NCBI GenBank assembly: GCA_001887945.1
Contig: LDOQ01000212.1
Coordinates: 186,001 to 250,000 of the forward strand
Reading direction: 5' to 3'
Length of the DNA: 64,000 bases
Source of the DNA: Spraguea lophii
Lineage: Eukaryota; Microsporidia; Spragueidae
Below, in pieces: positions 38,811 through 48,172 of this stretch. Numbering within the stretch: the first letter of the stretch is position 1; every line of letters starts with the position of its first letter. The notes beneath the pieces were generated by a model. The model worked only from the letters and a program-made list of their open reading frames with translations, was not told where the DNA came from and made no database searches. The position numbers and the translations under genes were made by a program.

Positions 38811-40808
38811 TTATGGTAATCTTACTACAATTCTTCCTTTGTCTTTATAAACCATTTGTTCTTTTTTCACCATATAATTAACAGCTCTACACACGCTCTC
38901 TCTATCGTATTCTTCTAAGTTAACGACAATATTTTCTAAGCTTTTCCCACTACCTATTGGTACTATTTGTTTTATTTTTGTTGTAATTTCATTAAGATCT
39001 TTAAGAATATCGTTTCTTACCATTCCTTCTAAATAATATCCTTCTTTAACAGCACTCATAGTACTTAAAGTAAATAATCTAATAGCTTCTTCTACGTGGG
39101 TAGATGTACATTTTTCTTTAAGTTCCATTTTTGCTAAACTTTCTGACATTCTGATTATAGCTTCTAATTGTCTAACTGTTACTGGTATGGTATTTTCTTT
39201 TAAAAGCTTGGTCGATTGTCTTACACTCTCTCTGGTATTAATGTAGAATTTAGATAATTTAATACGTGCATCTTCTGTAAGAGAAGGTTTGACTGTTTTT
39301 GCATATTTGATGTATCTTCTAAGTTCTTCCAAACCTTTAAATTCATCTTTGTTGTTAGTTATTGTTTCTTTATTACTGTTATCTTTTTCTTCAGTATTAG
39401 TATCTTTTTTTACTGATACACTTAAAATATGTTTGGCTAATTGTAAATCTTGTTTTTTGTTACTTTCATCTTTTAATATGAAAATAAAATCAAATCTTGA
39501 AAGTATTGTAGCTCCAAATTCTATATTTTCCATTGGTGATTTAAAATCATCATATCTTCCAAACTTTGGATTGGCTGCAGCTAATATAGATGCACGTGTA
39601 TTAAGAACTGTTGTAATTCCTGCTTTTGCTACAGAAATTGTTTGTTGTTCCATAGCTTCGTGAATAGCCACTCTATCACCTTCTTCCATTTTATCAAATT
39701 CATCTATACAACATATACCATTATCACTTAGAACTAATGCTCCTCCTTCTAAATAGAAATCTCCATTTTTATCTTTTATTACACTGGCAGTAAGTCCAGC
39801 AGCAGAAGATCCTTTTCCACTGGTGTATACAGATATTGGTGATATAAGATGAATAAATTTTAAAAGTTGGGATTTTGCTATTCCAGGATCTCCTAAAAGT
39901 AAAACATTTATATCTCCTCTAAGTGTAATATCCTTTAGAACTCTTCTAGTTCCTCCAAATAACATACAAGCTAAAACCTTCTTTACTTCTTCATGACCAA
40001 ATATAGATGGTGCTATCATTTTTACTATCTTATCATAAATATTATTTTTTGAAAGCTCCATAAACCTTTCTTTTTCTTCATCTGTAAAATTTAATATATT
40101 TCTATTCTTCTCTTCTATACCTATCACTCTTAAAAATTTGAAAGAAAATTTATCCAAATTTTTTACAGTAAAAATACCATAAAATGTTACACTCATTCCT
40201 GGAACTACTCTGTTAACAAATTGATTTTCCAATATTAAATCCAAATGTCTTGGTGTCTCTCCCACTGGTATATCTTCAAATTCTTCTTGTATTTTAACCT
40301 TCTGTGAATCCACTACTTGACTCCTTTCTGGTACAATAGTAAAAGGATCTATTCCACATTCACTCTTACAATTCCTTGGAATTATATCTGATAAAAATCC
40401 TTCTAAACAACTTTTACAACTGAGATATACTTTTTTAGGTTTTGTAAATAAAGATGAAGCAGATACAACAATTCCCCGTATCTTAACCAATCTATTAATT
40501 TTAGAATTATCCAACTCTCTTATAGAATTCACATTACATTCACTCCAAAGTTCAAAATCTTGATTGAAATTGTAAAATAATTCTAAACAATGCTCAGGCC
40601 TTAAAAGTATTTGATTATAAAAGTTTTCATCGTATGTGGCAATGTGATCTAGATTAATTCTTTTAGATTCTCTATATATAAATATATTATCTATACTAAA
40701 AGAGTTTATAAAATTAGAAAACGAAAGTATCAATTGATCGTCTGTCCATAATTTATCAGAAGAAAGTAAATCAGTAGAATATGTTTCTTTTCTATCTAAC
40801 CATTCCAT
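38811..40808 (-). CDS. MCM5: Replicative helicase subunit MCM5
   Basis: 665 residues. Order: N-terminal helical domain, Cys4 zinc finger (C131, C134, C147, C151), IDPFTIVP and PVGETPRHL blocks that single out MCM5, Walker A GDPGIAKS (306-313), SGKGSSAAGLTASV, Walker B CIDEFDK (367-373), sensor 1 ANPKFG and arginine finger SRFD (437-440). A C-terminal winged helix ends the protein. A Lys/Glu/Asn insertion lies at about 465-485. MCM5 is one of the six subunits of the MCM2-7 ring that unwinds DNA at forks and is a DDK-dependent factor. CCCC stands just before the ATG. All catalytic residues are intact. Confidence 0.9.
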   Translation of the reverse strand: MEWLDRKETYSTDLLSSDKLWTDDQLILSFSNFINSFSIDNIFIYRESKRINLDHIATYDENFYNQILLRPEHCLELFYNFNQDFELWSECNVNSIRELDNSKINRLVKIRGIVVSASSLFTKPKKVYLSCKSCLEGFLSDIIPRNCKSECGIDPFTIVPERSQVVDSQKVKIQEEFEDIPVGETPRHLDLILENQFVNRVVPGMSVTFYGIFTVKNLDKFSFKFLRVIGIEEKNRNILNFTDEEKERFMELSKNNIYDKIVKMIAPSIFGHEEVKKVLACMLFGGTRRVLKDITLRGDINVLLLGDPGIAKSQLLKFIHLISPISVYTSGKGSSAAGLTASVIKDKNGDFYLEGGALVLSDNGICCIDEFDKMEEGDRVAIHEAMEQQTISVAKAGITTVLNTRASILAAANPKFGRYDDFKSPMENIEFGATILSRFDFIFILKDESNKKQDLQLAKHILSVSVKKDTNTEEKDNSNKETITNNKDEFKGLEELRRYIKYAKTVKPSLTEDARIKLSKFYINTRESVRQSTKLLKENTIPVTVRQLEAIIRMSESLAKMELKEKCTSTHVEEAIRLFTLSTMSAVKEGYYLEGMVRNDILKDLNEITTKIKQIVPIGSGKSLENIVVNLEEYDRESVCRAVNYMVKKEQMVYKDKGRIVVRLP

Positions 40809-40809
40809 A

Positions 40810-40813
40810 GGGG
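40810..40813 (-). promoter_or_regulatory. CCCC start-proximal motif of MCM5
   Basis: TACCCCT directly upstream of the ATG at 40808; one of about fifteen such C/G triplets in this window. Confidence 0.5.
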
Positions 40814-41016
40814 TAATAATAAAAATTCGGAAATGAAAATATTATGACCAGATTACTCAAATAATTTCTTAATATTCAAAATTCTCAACTAACCTATAAT
40901 ATTATCTCGTGTATAAATAAGCATTGATGTTTCGCTTTCTTTTATTCTCATTTTCTTCAATATTATAAAATTTTCATAAATTTAGAAATAAATGTTTGTT
41001 TCTTAAATTATGCAAT

Positions 41017-41217
41017 ATGGAAGAAAAAGAAGTGATTGTTATGAATATGACTAAAATAATAGAAGAGATAGAAGAAGGTGATAAAAAAGTAATGGAAATA
41101 CTTGATATAGTAAAAACAGAAAAGGAAAAACTAGAAGAAGAATCTTCGAATCTTAAAAATATAAGAAATGAGAAATATAGAAGAATATATGAAATATTGT
41201 ATAATTCTAAAGAATAA
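41017..41217 (+). CDS. Small coiled-coil protein, unknown; faint Dad1-like pattern
   Basis: 66 residues from the ATG at 41017, strongly Glu/Lys-rich, with heptad-like hydrophobic spacing over the whole length. The pattern IIEEIEEGDKKVMEIL recalls the LI.EI..G...V...L stretch of the DASH subunit Dad1, but the match is too weak to name it. It is divergent from MCM5 with 208 bases between starts. It could also be a chance frame. Confidence 0.4.
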   Translation: MEEKEVIVMNMTKIIEEIEEGDKKVMEILDIVKTEKEKLEEESSNLKNIRNEKYRRIYEILYNSKE

Positions 41218-41440
41218 AATAAAATATTTGTTATGTAGTGAAATTTTAAGAAAAGAAACAGAATTACATAACATAAAAGTGATTGAGGAGTATAAATAAA
41301 AGAATATTTTTAAACAAAAATTAAATAAATCATATATTATCACTTAATGGTTTTTTTGAAATACGATAAATCATTAAAAAAAAGTATTTTTTATTGATAA
41401 ATTCAAATGATTCTGTAATTTCTTCAGATAAAAATTTTCA

Positions 41441-42100
41441 TTACATTTTTTTTTGTTTCGAAGATCGTTTTTTAAAATGAATACGATTAACAAAAATACA
41501 AAGATATTCACAAATTATTAATCCTATCATTGTAAGTGTTGTTGCCAATAACATTCTGAATAAAGACGTTATTTTCTTGAGTAATGGATATGCCCATATA
41601 TTATTTCTAGATGCTAAATAATGCGCCCATAACATATATGATGTTGAATATACGAATGCAAAGGTTTTTTGCTTAATATTTATTTTAAGAGGGATAATGC
41701 AGATTTCAAAAATCAACACTATAAAAGGAAGAATATGTTGTATTATATCGGTGTATATTTTATCAATCATTTCTTTTTTAGAGAGAACATCACTGTATAA
41801 AAGATCTTGTTTAAAAATATATAAAGGCCAAAACGTTACTGTTACTATAGTTTCTGCTGTAAATGCTACTACAAGACATATTTCATAAACTGATTTCAAT
41901 TTTTTATGCTTTGTTATTCTACTTATTATTCCAGTTGACAACGCTATTATGGTCATTCCTAAACTGAATACAGTAAAATACATAGATCTTCCACCAAAAA
42001 TACTACTAAAATATGTTTTAAAATGTTTTGACAGATTATAACCTAAAATATCATGAACAAATAATGATATACAAATTATACGTATTATTTCAGTAAACAT
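41441..42100 (-). CDS. FAR-17a/AIG1/ADTRP-like membrane protein (putative lipid hydrolase)
   Basis: The start at 42100 is chosen because CCCC abuts this ATG; an upstream in-frame ATG at 42151 (237-codon frame) has no such motif. 219 residues with about six membrane helices. The order matches the AIG1/ADTRP family: GGRSMYFT with the candidate catalytic Thr at position 43, a TVTFWPLY helix, QHILPF with the candidate His at 122, then YMLWAHYLA and WAYPLL. AIG1 and ADTRP are threonine hydrolases that split fatty-acid esters of hydroxy fatty acids. That both catalytic positions survive suggests a working enzyme. Substrate in a microsporidian is unknown. The family call rests on motif order. Confidence 0.7.
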   Translation of the reverse strand: MFTEIIRIICISLFVHDILGYNLSKHFKTYFSSIFGGRSMYFTVFSLGMTIIALSTGIISRITKHKKLKSVYEICLVVAFTAETIVTVTFWPLYIFKQDLLYSDVLSKKEMIDKIYTDIIQHILPFIVLIFEICIIPLKINIKQKTFAFVYSTSYMLWAHYLASRNNIWAYPLLKKITSLFRMLLATTLTMIGLIICEYLCIFVNRIHFKKRSSKQKKM

Positions 42101-42104
42101 GGGG
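42101..42104 (-). promoter_or_regulatory. CCCC start-proximal motif of the AIG1-like gene
   Basis: ACAACCCC directly followed by ATG; it picks the internal start at 42100, which also places the candidate catalytic Thr at the same distance from the start as in animal AIG1. Confidence 0.5.
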
Positions 42105-42394
42105 TTGTGTGCCATTGTTTTTTTGTTTACAAAATTTGACTTATTTTCCATTTTTGACAGATATAAAATAATATTGTGGAAATCCTTTTTTTTGCTTCTG
42201 GAGGAATGAATTTTAATATAAATTATATTTTAAAAATCACATTCTCATATATAAAATTTTAATTAATTAATAAAATTATTAAATCCAACCCCATAATACA
42301 ATATTTTTTCTTTTGATAATAAATATTGATTGGCGATTCGATCAACACTATGTAAATAAGGAGATTAGAATGTTATTGACTGGATGAGAAACAA

Positions 42395-42790
42395 GAAATA
42401 TAATATTCACAAAACATAACTTTTGGGAATATAAAGTAAGATGAGATTAATGCATATATATAGCGAAATTAGTTTTTCTGAGGATATTACATGATTTAAA
42501 CCCCCCAAGACCTTAAATCGTAATTAGACACGACGAAAAAAATGTTTTTGGTATAATTGAAATGTAAATACTAGGAATTCCTAAAAAACTAAGAGAGACG
42601 GTAATGTGCATCATATGAAAAATGCTAATATTCTAGAATATAAAATAAACAATAAAATCAATGTATATATGTATCGAAACCAGTTAATACAAGTTTAAAT
42701 ATGTTTTATGAACCAGAGGTGATAAATTAAGATAGACCGTAATCGACCAGGAAACCTCTATAAATAAAAGTTTTATTAGAAAAATTGAAA
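42395..42790 (+). mobile_element. Two overlapping or tandem decayed SINE-like copies, sense orientation
   Basis: 42412-42480 carries the GGTAAGATGAGATTAATGCA and TATNTNTAGCGAAA blocks of one partial copy. 42570-42785 carries a longer copy: AGGAATTCCTAAAAA, GCATCATATG, TTCTAGAATATAAAATAA, GTATCGAAACCAGTTAATAC, the worn 3' hairpin GACCGTAATCGACC and the tail CTATAAATAAAAGTTTTATT. The hairpin differs from the young element's GGCCGCAACCGGCC only by G-to-A and C-to-T changes. Confidence 0.7.
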
Positions 42791-42932
42791 TTCAAAACTA
42801 CATTATTTTATAGTTTTAAAGTATTAGATATAATTAACGTATATTTATCATAAATTCTTTAATGAGCAAAGAGTTGTTTTGTGACCCATATACTATATCA
42901 GAACATATAATTACCGAATACGATAAAAATAA

Positions 42933-44000
42933 TTAGTTTGTTTCAAATACCGATGAATTGATATTTTTAATATCATCTGTGATTATTCCAGATAATCCAT
43001 ATTTTATAAACTTTTTTATCCACTTTTTAGAATTACATTTATCGCCATAAGCAAAAATTATAATATCATTCATTTTTTCTATTTCAGTTGTTATTAAATT
43101 AGAATCTAAAATAAGTCCATGAAACCCCATATTCTTAACAAAGTTATATGCAGATTGTAAGTTAATTTGTATAATATCTTTGTAATTAAGCGATTCAAAC
43201 AATAAAAACAAAGGATACCCACTATTCCTTAGAAGCACTAAAATATCCGGATCAAAAGAAGTGAAAAATATTTTTCTATTGTAAGATTGACAGATTTCAA
43301 TTATATATGATAGAAATTCTGTTGGTGAAATATTCGTTTTATGTTTAGAATCATATTTTATCTCTATGTTAAAGCCAATATCAGCAGGAACTTTTTTAAA
43401 TACATCCTCTAAAGTACAAATATTTTTCATTTTTTCTTTTATTTCAAAGAAATTTAATTCATTCACAGGAATCCCGTTGAAATTAAAATCATGGTATATC
43501 ACTAGTATCTTATCTTTTGTTAATTGTACATCAAATTCTATCCAATCGACATTAAGTTTATGTGCATTATTGAAGCTATCAATTGTATTTTCTGTTATAT
43601 CTGCAAATATATTATTTTTCTTATTGTAATTATCGGCACCAGATCCTCTGTGTCCAATAATTATAGGATGTTTAAAATATTCTTTATAAAAATCCTTATT
43701 TTGCAATGTTTTAGAAACAAACAAAACCTTATTTATATTTTTTTGTGTATTTCTATCTGTGAATGTTACTTCAATGTTGCCTTTTTCATATAATTCTTTT
43801 GCAATATATTTTTTAGATTCATAAGAAATATTCTCCACTGTTAAAATAAAACGTAATTCTGTGTTTCTATCTATAGCTGTTATAAAGAAGATATCTTTGT
43901 GTATGTCCATAGTATATTTTTTATTGTTTGTTTTTATTAAAATTTTAAATGAAAATTCTTGTTCCATGTTTATCAATCTTAGATATAAATCAAATACCAT
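42933..44000 (-). CDS. Glycerophosphodiester phosphodiesterase (GDPD family)
   Basis: 355 residues. The first ~115 form a variable N-terminal domain; the GDPD barrel follows from about residue 116. Catalytic motifs are GHRGSG, ENTIDSF, EFDVQLTKD, YHDF and NIEIKY, with all metal and acid-base residues (H, R, E, D, H, E) present. The enzyme cleaves glycerophosphodiesters such as glycerophosphocholine to glycerol-3-phosphate and the alcohol. The domain arrangement recalls yeast Gde1 and human GPCPD1, which act in the cytosol. CCC precedes the ATG at 44000. No signal peptide is seen. Confidence 0.85.
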   Translation of the reverse strand: MVFDLYLRLINMEQEFSFKILIKTNNKKYTMDIHKDIFFITAIDRNTELRFILTVENISYESKKYIAKELYEKGNIEVTFTDRNTQKNINKVLFVSKTLQNKDFYKEYFKHPIIIGHRGSGADNYNKKNNIFADITENTIDSFNNAHKLNVDWIEFDVQLTKDKILVIYHDFNFNGIPVNELNFFEIKEKMKNICTLEDVFKKVPADIGFNIEIKYDSKHKTNISPTEFLSYIIEICQSYNRKIFFTSFDPDILVLLRNSGYPLFLLFESLNYKDIIQINLQSAYNFVKNMGFHGLILDSNLITTEIEKMNDIIIFAYGDKCNSKKWIKKFIKYGLSGIITDDIKNINSSVFETN

Positions 44001-44344
44001 TGGGATGAGTTAAAAATATTTTTTTTGGAAAATATAAATTAAATTTAAAGGATTTATTTGTATTTTATACAGGATTTTTAAATGAGATACTACTGGAGTG
44101 TGCGCAATATGACTAAAATTTTTTTGTTTTTTGATATTAATGTTATATTGAAAATATACTTAAATTATATAATTACAACCAATATACTAAATAATTATTA
44201 TATAATGAATATAACAATAACAAATGCGTTTAAGAGTGTTATTAAAACTAGGGATCAATGAAATAGATAATTTTCAAAATAATAATTATCTAGAGAATAA
44301 GTTGTTAAAAGATTTAAACGAAAATAAATAAAATTTAATACTTC

Positions 44345-44470
44345 TTTTGTGGGAAACAAGAAATTACGAACCATAAGACTAAATGAGATCAATGAATATT
44401 TGTAGTAAAACCAATAATATAGTATACAATGATTAAAAAGTAAATAATTGTAAATAAATAAAAATTTAAA
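44345..44470 (+). mobile_element. Fragment of the SINE-like element, sense orientation
   Basis: Contains ACTAAATGAGATCAATGAAT and ATTTGTAGTAAAACCAATAA, decayed forms of the family's GGTAAGATGAGATTAATGCA and ATCTGTAGCGAAACCAGTTA, and ends in TAAATAAATAAAAATTT. The rest of the gap 44001-44344 shows no gene. Confidence 0.5.
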
Positions 44471-44491
44471 AGAGATACTTTAACCTATTTT

Positions 44492-45199
44492 TTATTTTGT
44501 CCAAGTATGCTTTACTTTAGGATCGTTAAATTCAGAAAGGTTATCTAACTCCATACCTGATAATCTTTTACTAACTGGGCAAATTCTAGAAAATCCACTT
44601 TTATCTTCTATTATAATATCTACCACACCGTTATGGAGTACTTCTTTCAAAATTGCAACAGCTGTTTCTGCATCACCTTTAGATTTTATGGAAGATGAAG
44701 ATACTGAGCTAGAAAATGATGATGAGCTAGATTTATTTTTATCTGAGGTAGAAGTAGATTCAGAATCTTTAAGACTTATAGTTGAACCATTCCATTCAAC
44801 ATCCCAACAAACAGAAAGATCTTCTATTGCATGTATAACAAGATGTTCAACACAACAAGAAAAATCATTCATACTTTGACATTCATAGAAAAAGGATCCT
44901 TTTTCTATTCTCATCTTTGAATTTTGAAAAATAGTAACAAACCTATCCAAATCCGATTTTGAATCAAAATCACAGCTAATAATAACGCCACCATTTTCAT
45001 TTTTCTCATATATTGGAATCAATACAGAATCTCTAATCATACAAGGATCGCATATTATCGTTGAAAGAATAGCTGATTGTTCCCCAGGAACATCAACACG
45101 TAAAGTCTTCATATAAATAGTTCCTTCACAACTTGAACATTGCATCTCAGCAGTTTGTGGTTGATTTATTGGTCGTAATTTACTGTAGTCGATAGCCAT
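44492..45199 (-). CDS. ZPR1: ZPR1-type zinc-finger protein (single domain)
   Basis: 235 residues. The N-terminal part has a ZPR1-like C4 zinc finger: CSSC (about residues 21-24) and CDPC (about 50-53) with the spacing and the conserved IYMKTLRVDVPGEQSAILST segment between. The region after it (about 60-140) corresponds to the ZPR1 beta domain. A Ser/Lys-rich linker (about 145-175) follows. Eukaryotic ZPR1 has two zinc-finger modules and binds eEF1A, acting as its folding chaperone; only one is visible here, as in archaeal homologs. So it may be a reduced ZPR1 or a related protein. CCCC abuts the ATG. Confidence 0.62.
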   Translation of the reverse strand: MAIDYSKLRPINQPQTAEMQCSSCEGTIYMKTLRVDVPGEQSAILSTIICDPCMIRDSVLIPIYEKNENGGVIISCDFDSKSDLDRFVTIFQNSKMRIEKGSFFYECQSMNDFSCCVEHLVIHAIEDLSVCWDVEWNGSTISLKDSESTSTSDKNKSSSSSFSSSVSSSSIKSKGDAETAVAILKEVLHNGVVDIIIEDKSGFSRICPVSKRLSGMELDNLSEFNDPKVKHTWTK

Positions 45200-46023
45200 G
45201 GGGTTGTATTTTATTCAGCTTAAATAGAAACCAATCTCCTTTTAAATTTTATATATTTGACATAATATGCAATCAATTTCTAAAAAATCCTTTTTTTGAA
45301 AAAAAGTGGAAAATATATTTTTGCATTTTATAGAAAAATAATATTTTTTTATTCATATTCTTTTATTTATATTTTTTTATTTATATTTATTCTATAAAAA
45401 AGTTTAAATAATAAATTCAATAAAATATAAACATCTCATATCAAAATAAGATTACAAATTTCAAGATAACATTTTATTATATCATATTATATTTTGATTC
45501 TATATTATAATTATCTATATGTTCAACATTGATATTTGTTAGAAAGAATAATATCGAAATAACTATTATTAACTAAAATATATTTATATATTTCTTATAT
45601 ACTCTATTTATTATATTGATTATATTTATTATATCTCTTGTTTACTATATTTATATTATTCATATTTATAATAATTATTTAATAAGATATTTATAGGATA
45701 TGAATCTGTTCAGCTAAGCTTTTTAATAATGACGAATAAGTAATAGAAGATAATACAGAAATTATTAAAAAATTTATCTGAATAAGTATCATGGTGTATT
45801 ATTTTAAAAATCTTGTATTACTTTTTTAATTGATTAAAGTATTTTTTATTGTTGTTCTAGAACAATATTTTTTATTATATTTACATTTTGGTAATTTTTT
45901 AAATAGATTTTTATTGTATTACTAAAAAAAGATACAGTAATATTTTTTAAAAAAGGATATATAATTTTATTTGTAAAGGAGTATAATAGAAAATGTAATA
46001 AAAAAATTTATATTAAAGTGTTT
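45200..46023. other. AT-rich gap before the ThrRS gene end
   Basis: 0.8 kb with runs such as TTATTTATATTTTTTTATTT. No gene or element that I can support. Confidence 0.4.
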
Positions 46024-47907
46024 TTATTCAAAAAAATACTCTAATTCTTTCTTCATCTCATTCATCTTACCACATAAATCCTTAAATTCTTCTAAACTCA
46101 TAGTTGTATTTTTTAAATTTCTAATTGTAACTGTTTTATTTTCTTTCTCTTTATTTCCTATTACCATTATGATATTATATCCCATGTTTGATGCTTTTAA
46201 TACTTTTTTATTGACTGAAGAATTATCATCTAAAATTTTTATTTTGTATGATGGTAGCTCTTGTTTAATTTCTTCAGCATAATCATTTACGCCAATAGAA
46301 ATAATGATTATTTGGCGAGGTGAGAGCCAGAAAGGTAAAACTTTGCCATATGATTCTATAATTATGGCCATCATACGTTCGAGACTACCTAAAATGGCTC
46401 TGTGTACCATTACGGGTGTAGCATGTTTTCCTTCTTCATCTCTGTATTTCAATCCAAAACGTTGAGGAAGTTGGAAATCTAATTGTACTGTAGCACATTG
46501 AATTTTACGGTGTAAAGCATCTTTAAGAATAATATCAATTTTTGGACCATAAAAAGCACCATCTCCTTCGTTAATTTTATAATTATGTCCAGATGCCGTA
46601 ATAGCTTTCTTTAAGTTTTCTTCTGCATCATCCCATTCTTCGATTTCTCCTAAAAATTTCTCTGGTCTAGTACTTAGTAATAATTCAAAAGTAAAATTAA
46701 ATACGGAATAAACAGTTTCAACGAAGTCAAGGCATCCTTTTACTTCATCAAATATTTGATCCCTTCGACAGAATATATGAGCATCATCTTGTTGAAATCT
46801 TCTAACTCTCGTTAATCCAGATAATGTACCACTGAGTTCATTTCTGTGTAAAACACCAAAATCTGCAATTCTCCAAGGGAGTTCTCTGTATGATCTATCT
46901 GTGTGAGAAAACATAACACAATGACCAGGACAGTTCATAGGTTTAAGCGCTGATTCCTGTCCATCAACATTCAAAACAAACATATTTTCCTTATAATTTT
47001 GTAAATGACCGGATATCTCCCATAACTTCGTTGAATACAAATTGGGTGTTATGACTTCTTCATAACCTCTTTTTAAATATTCTGTTCTCAAGAATTCCAT
47101 TAATTTATTGTAAATATGTGCACCATCAGGTAAAAAGAAACAAGATCCAGGCGCTAAATCATTGAAAAAGAACATATTTTGAGCTACTCCTAATTTTCTG
47201 TGATCTCTTTTCTTCGCCTCTTCTTTAAATGTCAGATATTCTTTCATTTGCTTTTTATTTGGAAAGGATATTGCTCTTATTCTCTGTAATGAATCGTTTT
47301 CTGAATCACCTAAAAAATAAGAACCACCGTGATTTATTATTTTGAAAACTTTGATCAATTTTGAATTTGAAATATGTGGGCCTAAACAAAAATCAACAAA
47401 AGAACCTACTGTATAAATACTACTTTCTTTCTCAACACCCTTTTCTATATAATATGTTTTATATTTATTGTTTTTATATCTTTCTAACAATTGTTCTTTT
47501 GATTCTACTGCCTTTGAAAAGTTTTCTGCTCTCTTTATGATTTCAAGTGCTTTTTTCTCAATAGCAGAATAATCATCTTCTGAAATTTTTTTATCTATGA
47601 GAAAATCATAATAAAACCCTTCTTCGATAGGTGGTCCATTACTTAATTTTGCATCTGGATATAATTCCATTAGAGCATAACCCAAAATATGTGCAGAGGA
47701 ATGCCAAAATACCTTTTTTCCTTCATCATCTTCAAATGTCAAAAACTCTATTTTATTCCCAGCTTTTAATGGTGTGTTAAGATCAGACAATACATTGTCT
47801 ATCTTACATACTATTATATCTTTAAGATTAAGTTTTTTGATAATATGATATGCTCTTTCATCTTCATTAAATTCTACTTCATTTCCGTTGACATAAACTA
47901 TATTCAT
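46024..47907 (-). CDS. THS1: Threonyl-tRNA synthetase
   Basis: 627 residues. An N-terminal TGS domain (about 1-60) and an editing domain with HSSAH (69-73) come first, then the class II catalytic core: the motif 2 region RNELSGTLSGLTRVRRFQQDD, zinc ligand Cys in MNCPGHC and the motif 3 region VHRAILGSLERMMA. The anticodon-binding domain (from LSPRQIIII) completes it. It charges tRNA-Thr and removes mischarged Ser. The protein is slightly shorter than yeast Ths1 but complete. CCC directly precedes the ATG. No targeting peptide, so cytosolic, in line with mitosome-bearing microsporidia. Confidence 0.95.
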   Translation of the reverse strand: MNIVYVNGNEVEFNEDERAYHIIKKLNLKDIIVCKIDNVLSDLNTPLKAGNKIEFLTFEDDEGKKVFWHSSAHILGYALMELYPDAKLSNGPPIEEGFYYDFLIDKKISEDDYSAIEKKALEIIKRAENFSKAVESKEQLLERYKNNKYKTYYIEKGVEKESSIYTVGSFVDFCLGPHISNSKLIKVFKIINHGGSYFLGDSENDSLQRIRAISFPNKKQMKEYLTFKEEAKKRDHRKLGVAQNMFFFNDLAPGSCFFLPDGAHIYNKLMEFLRTEYLKRGYEEVITPNLYSTKLWEISGHLQNYKENMFVLNVDGQESALKPMNCPGHCVMFSHTDRSYRELPWRIADFGVLHRNELSGTLSGLTRVRRFQQDDAHIFCRRDQIFDEVKGCLDFVETVYSVFNFTFELLLSTRPEKFLGEIEEWDDAEENLKKAITASGHNYKINEGDGAFYGPKIDIILKDALHRKIQCATVQLDFQLPQRFGLKYRDEEGKHATPVMVHRAILGSLERMMAIIIESYGKVLPFWLSPRQIIIISIGVNDYAEEIKQELPSYKIKILDDNSSVNKKVLKASNMGYNIIMVIGNKEKENKTVTIRNLKNTTMSLEEFKDLCGKMNEMKKELEYFFE

Positions 47908-48172
47908 GGGTTATTTATTTTTTTGTGAAAAAATTAAATCAATATGTAATACAATACGAACAATTTTTTCATCAAAAAGAAAAAACCTTAAATATTTTAT
48001 GAAAAAAATACAAATATGCTTATATTATTTTATATTATTTAGTATTCCATCCATTCTATAATTTTATATGATTTTCAACTGTTTGTTTCTTCGCTTTATC
48101 AAAATAAATAATTAGTTTGTATATAAAAACAATCAAACAACTACTATAAATATTTTTTATATTGTCTACCAT

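Noticed and set aside
39289..39663. 124-codon plus-strand frame
   Set aside because: Antisense of MCM5 around Walker B and the arginine finger.
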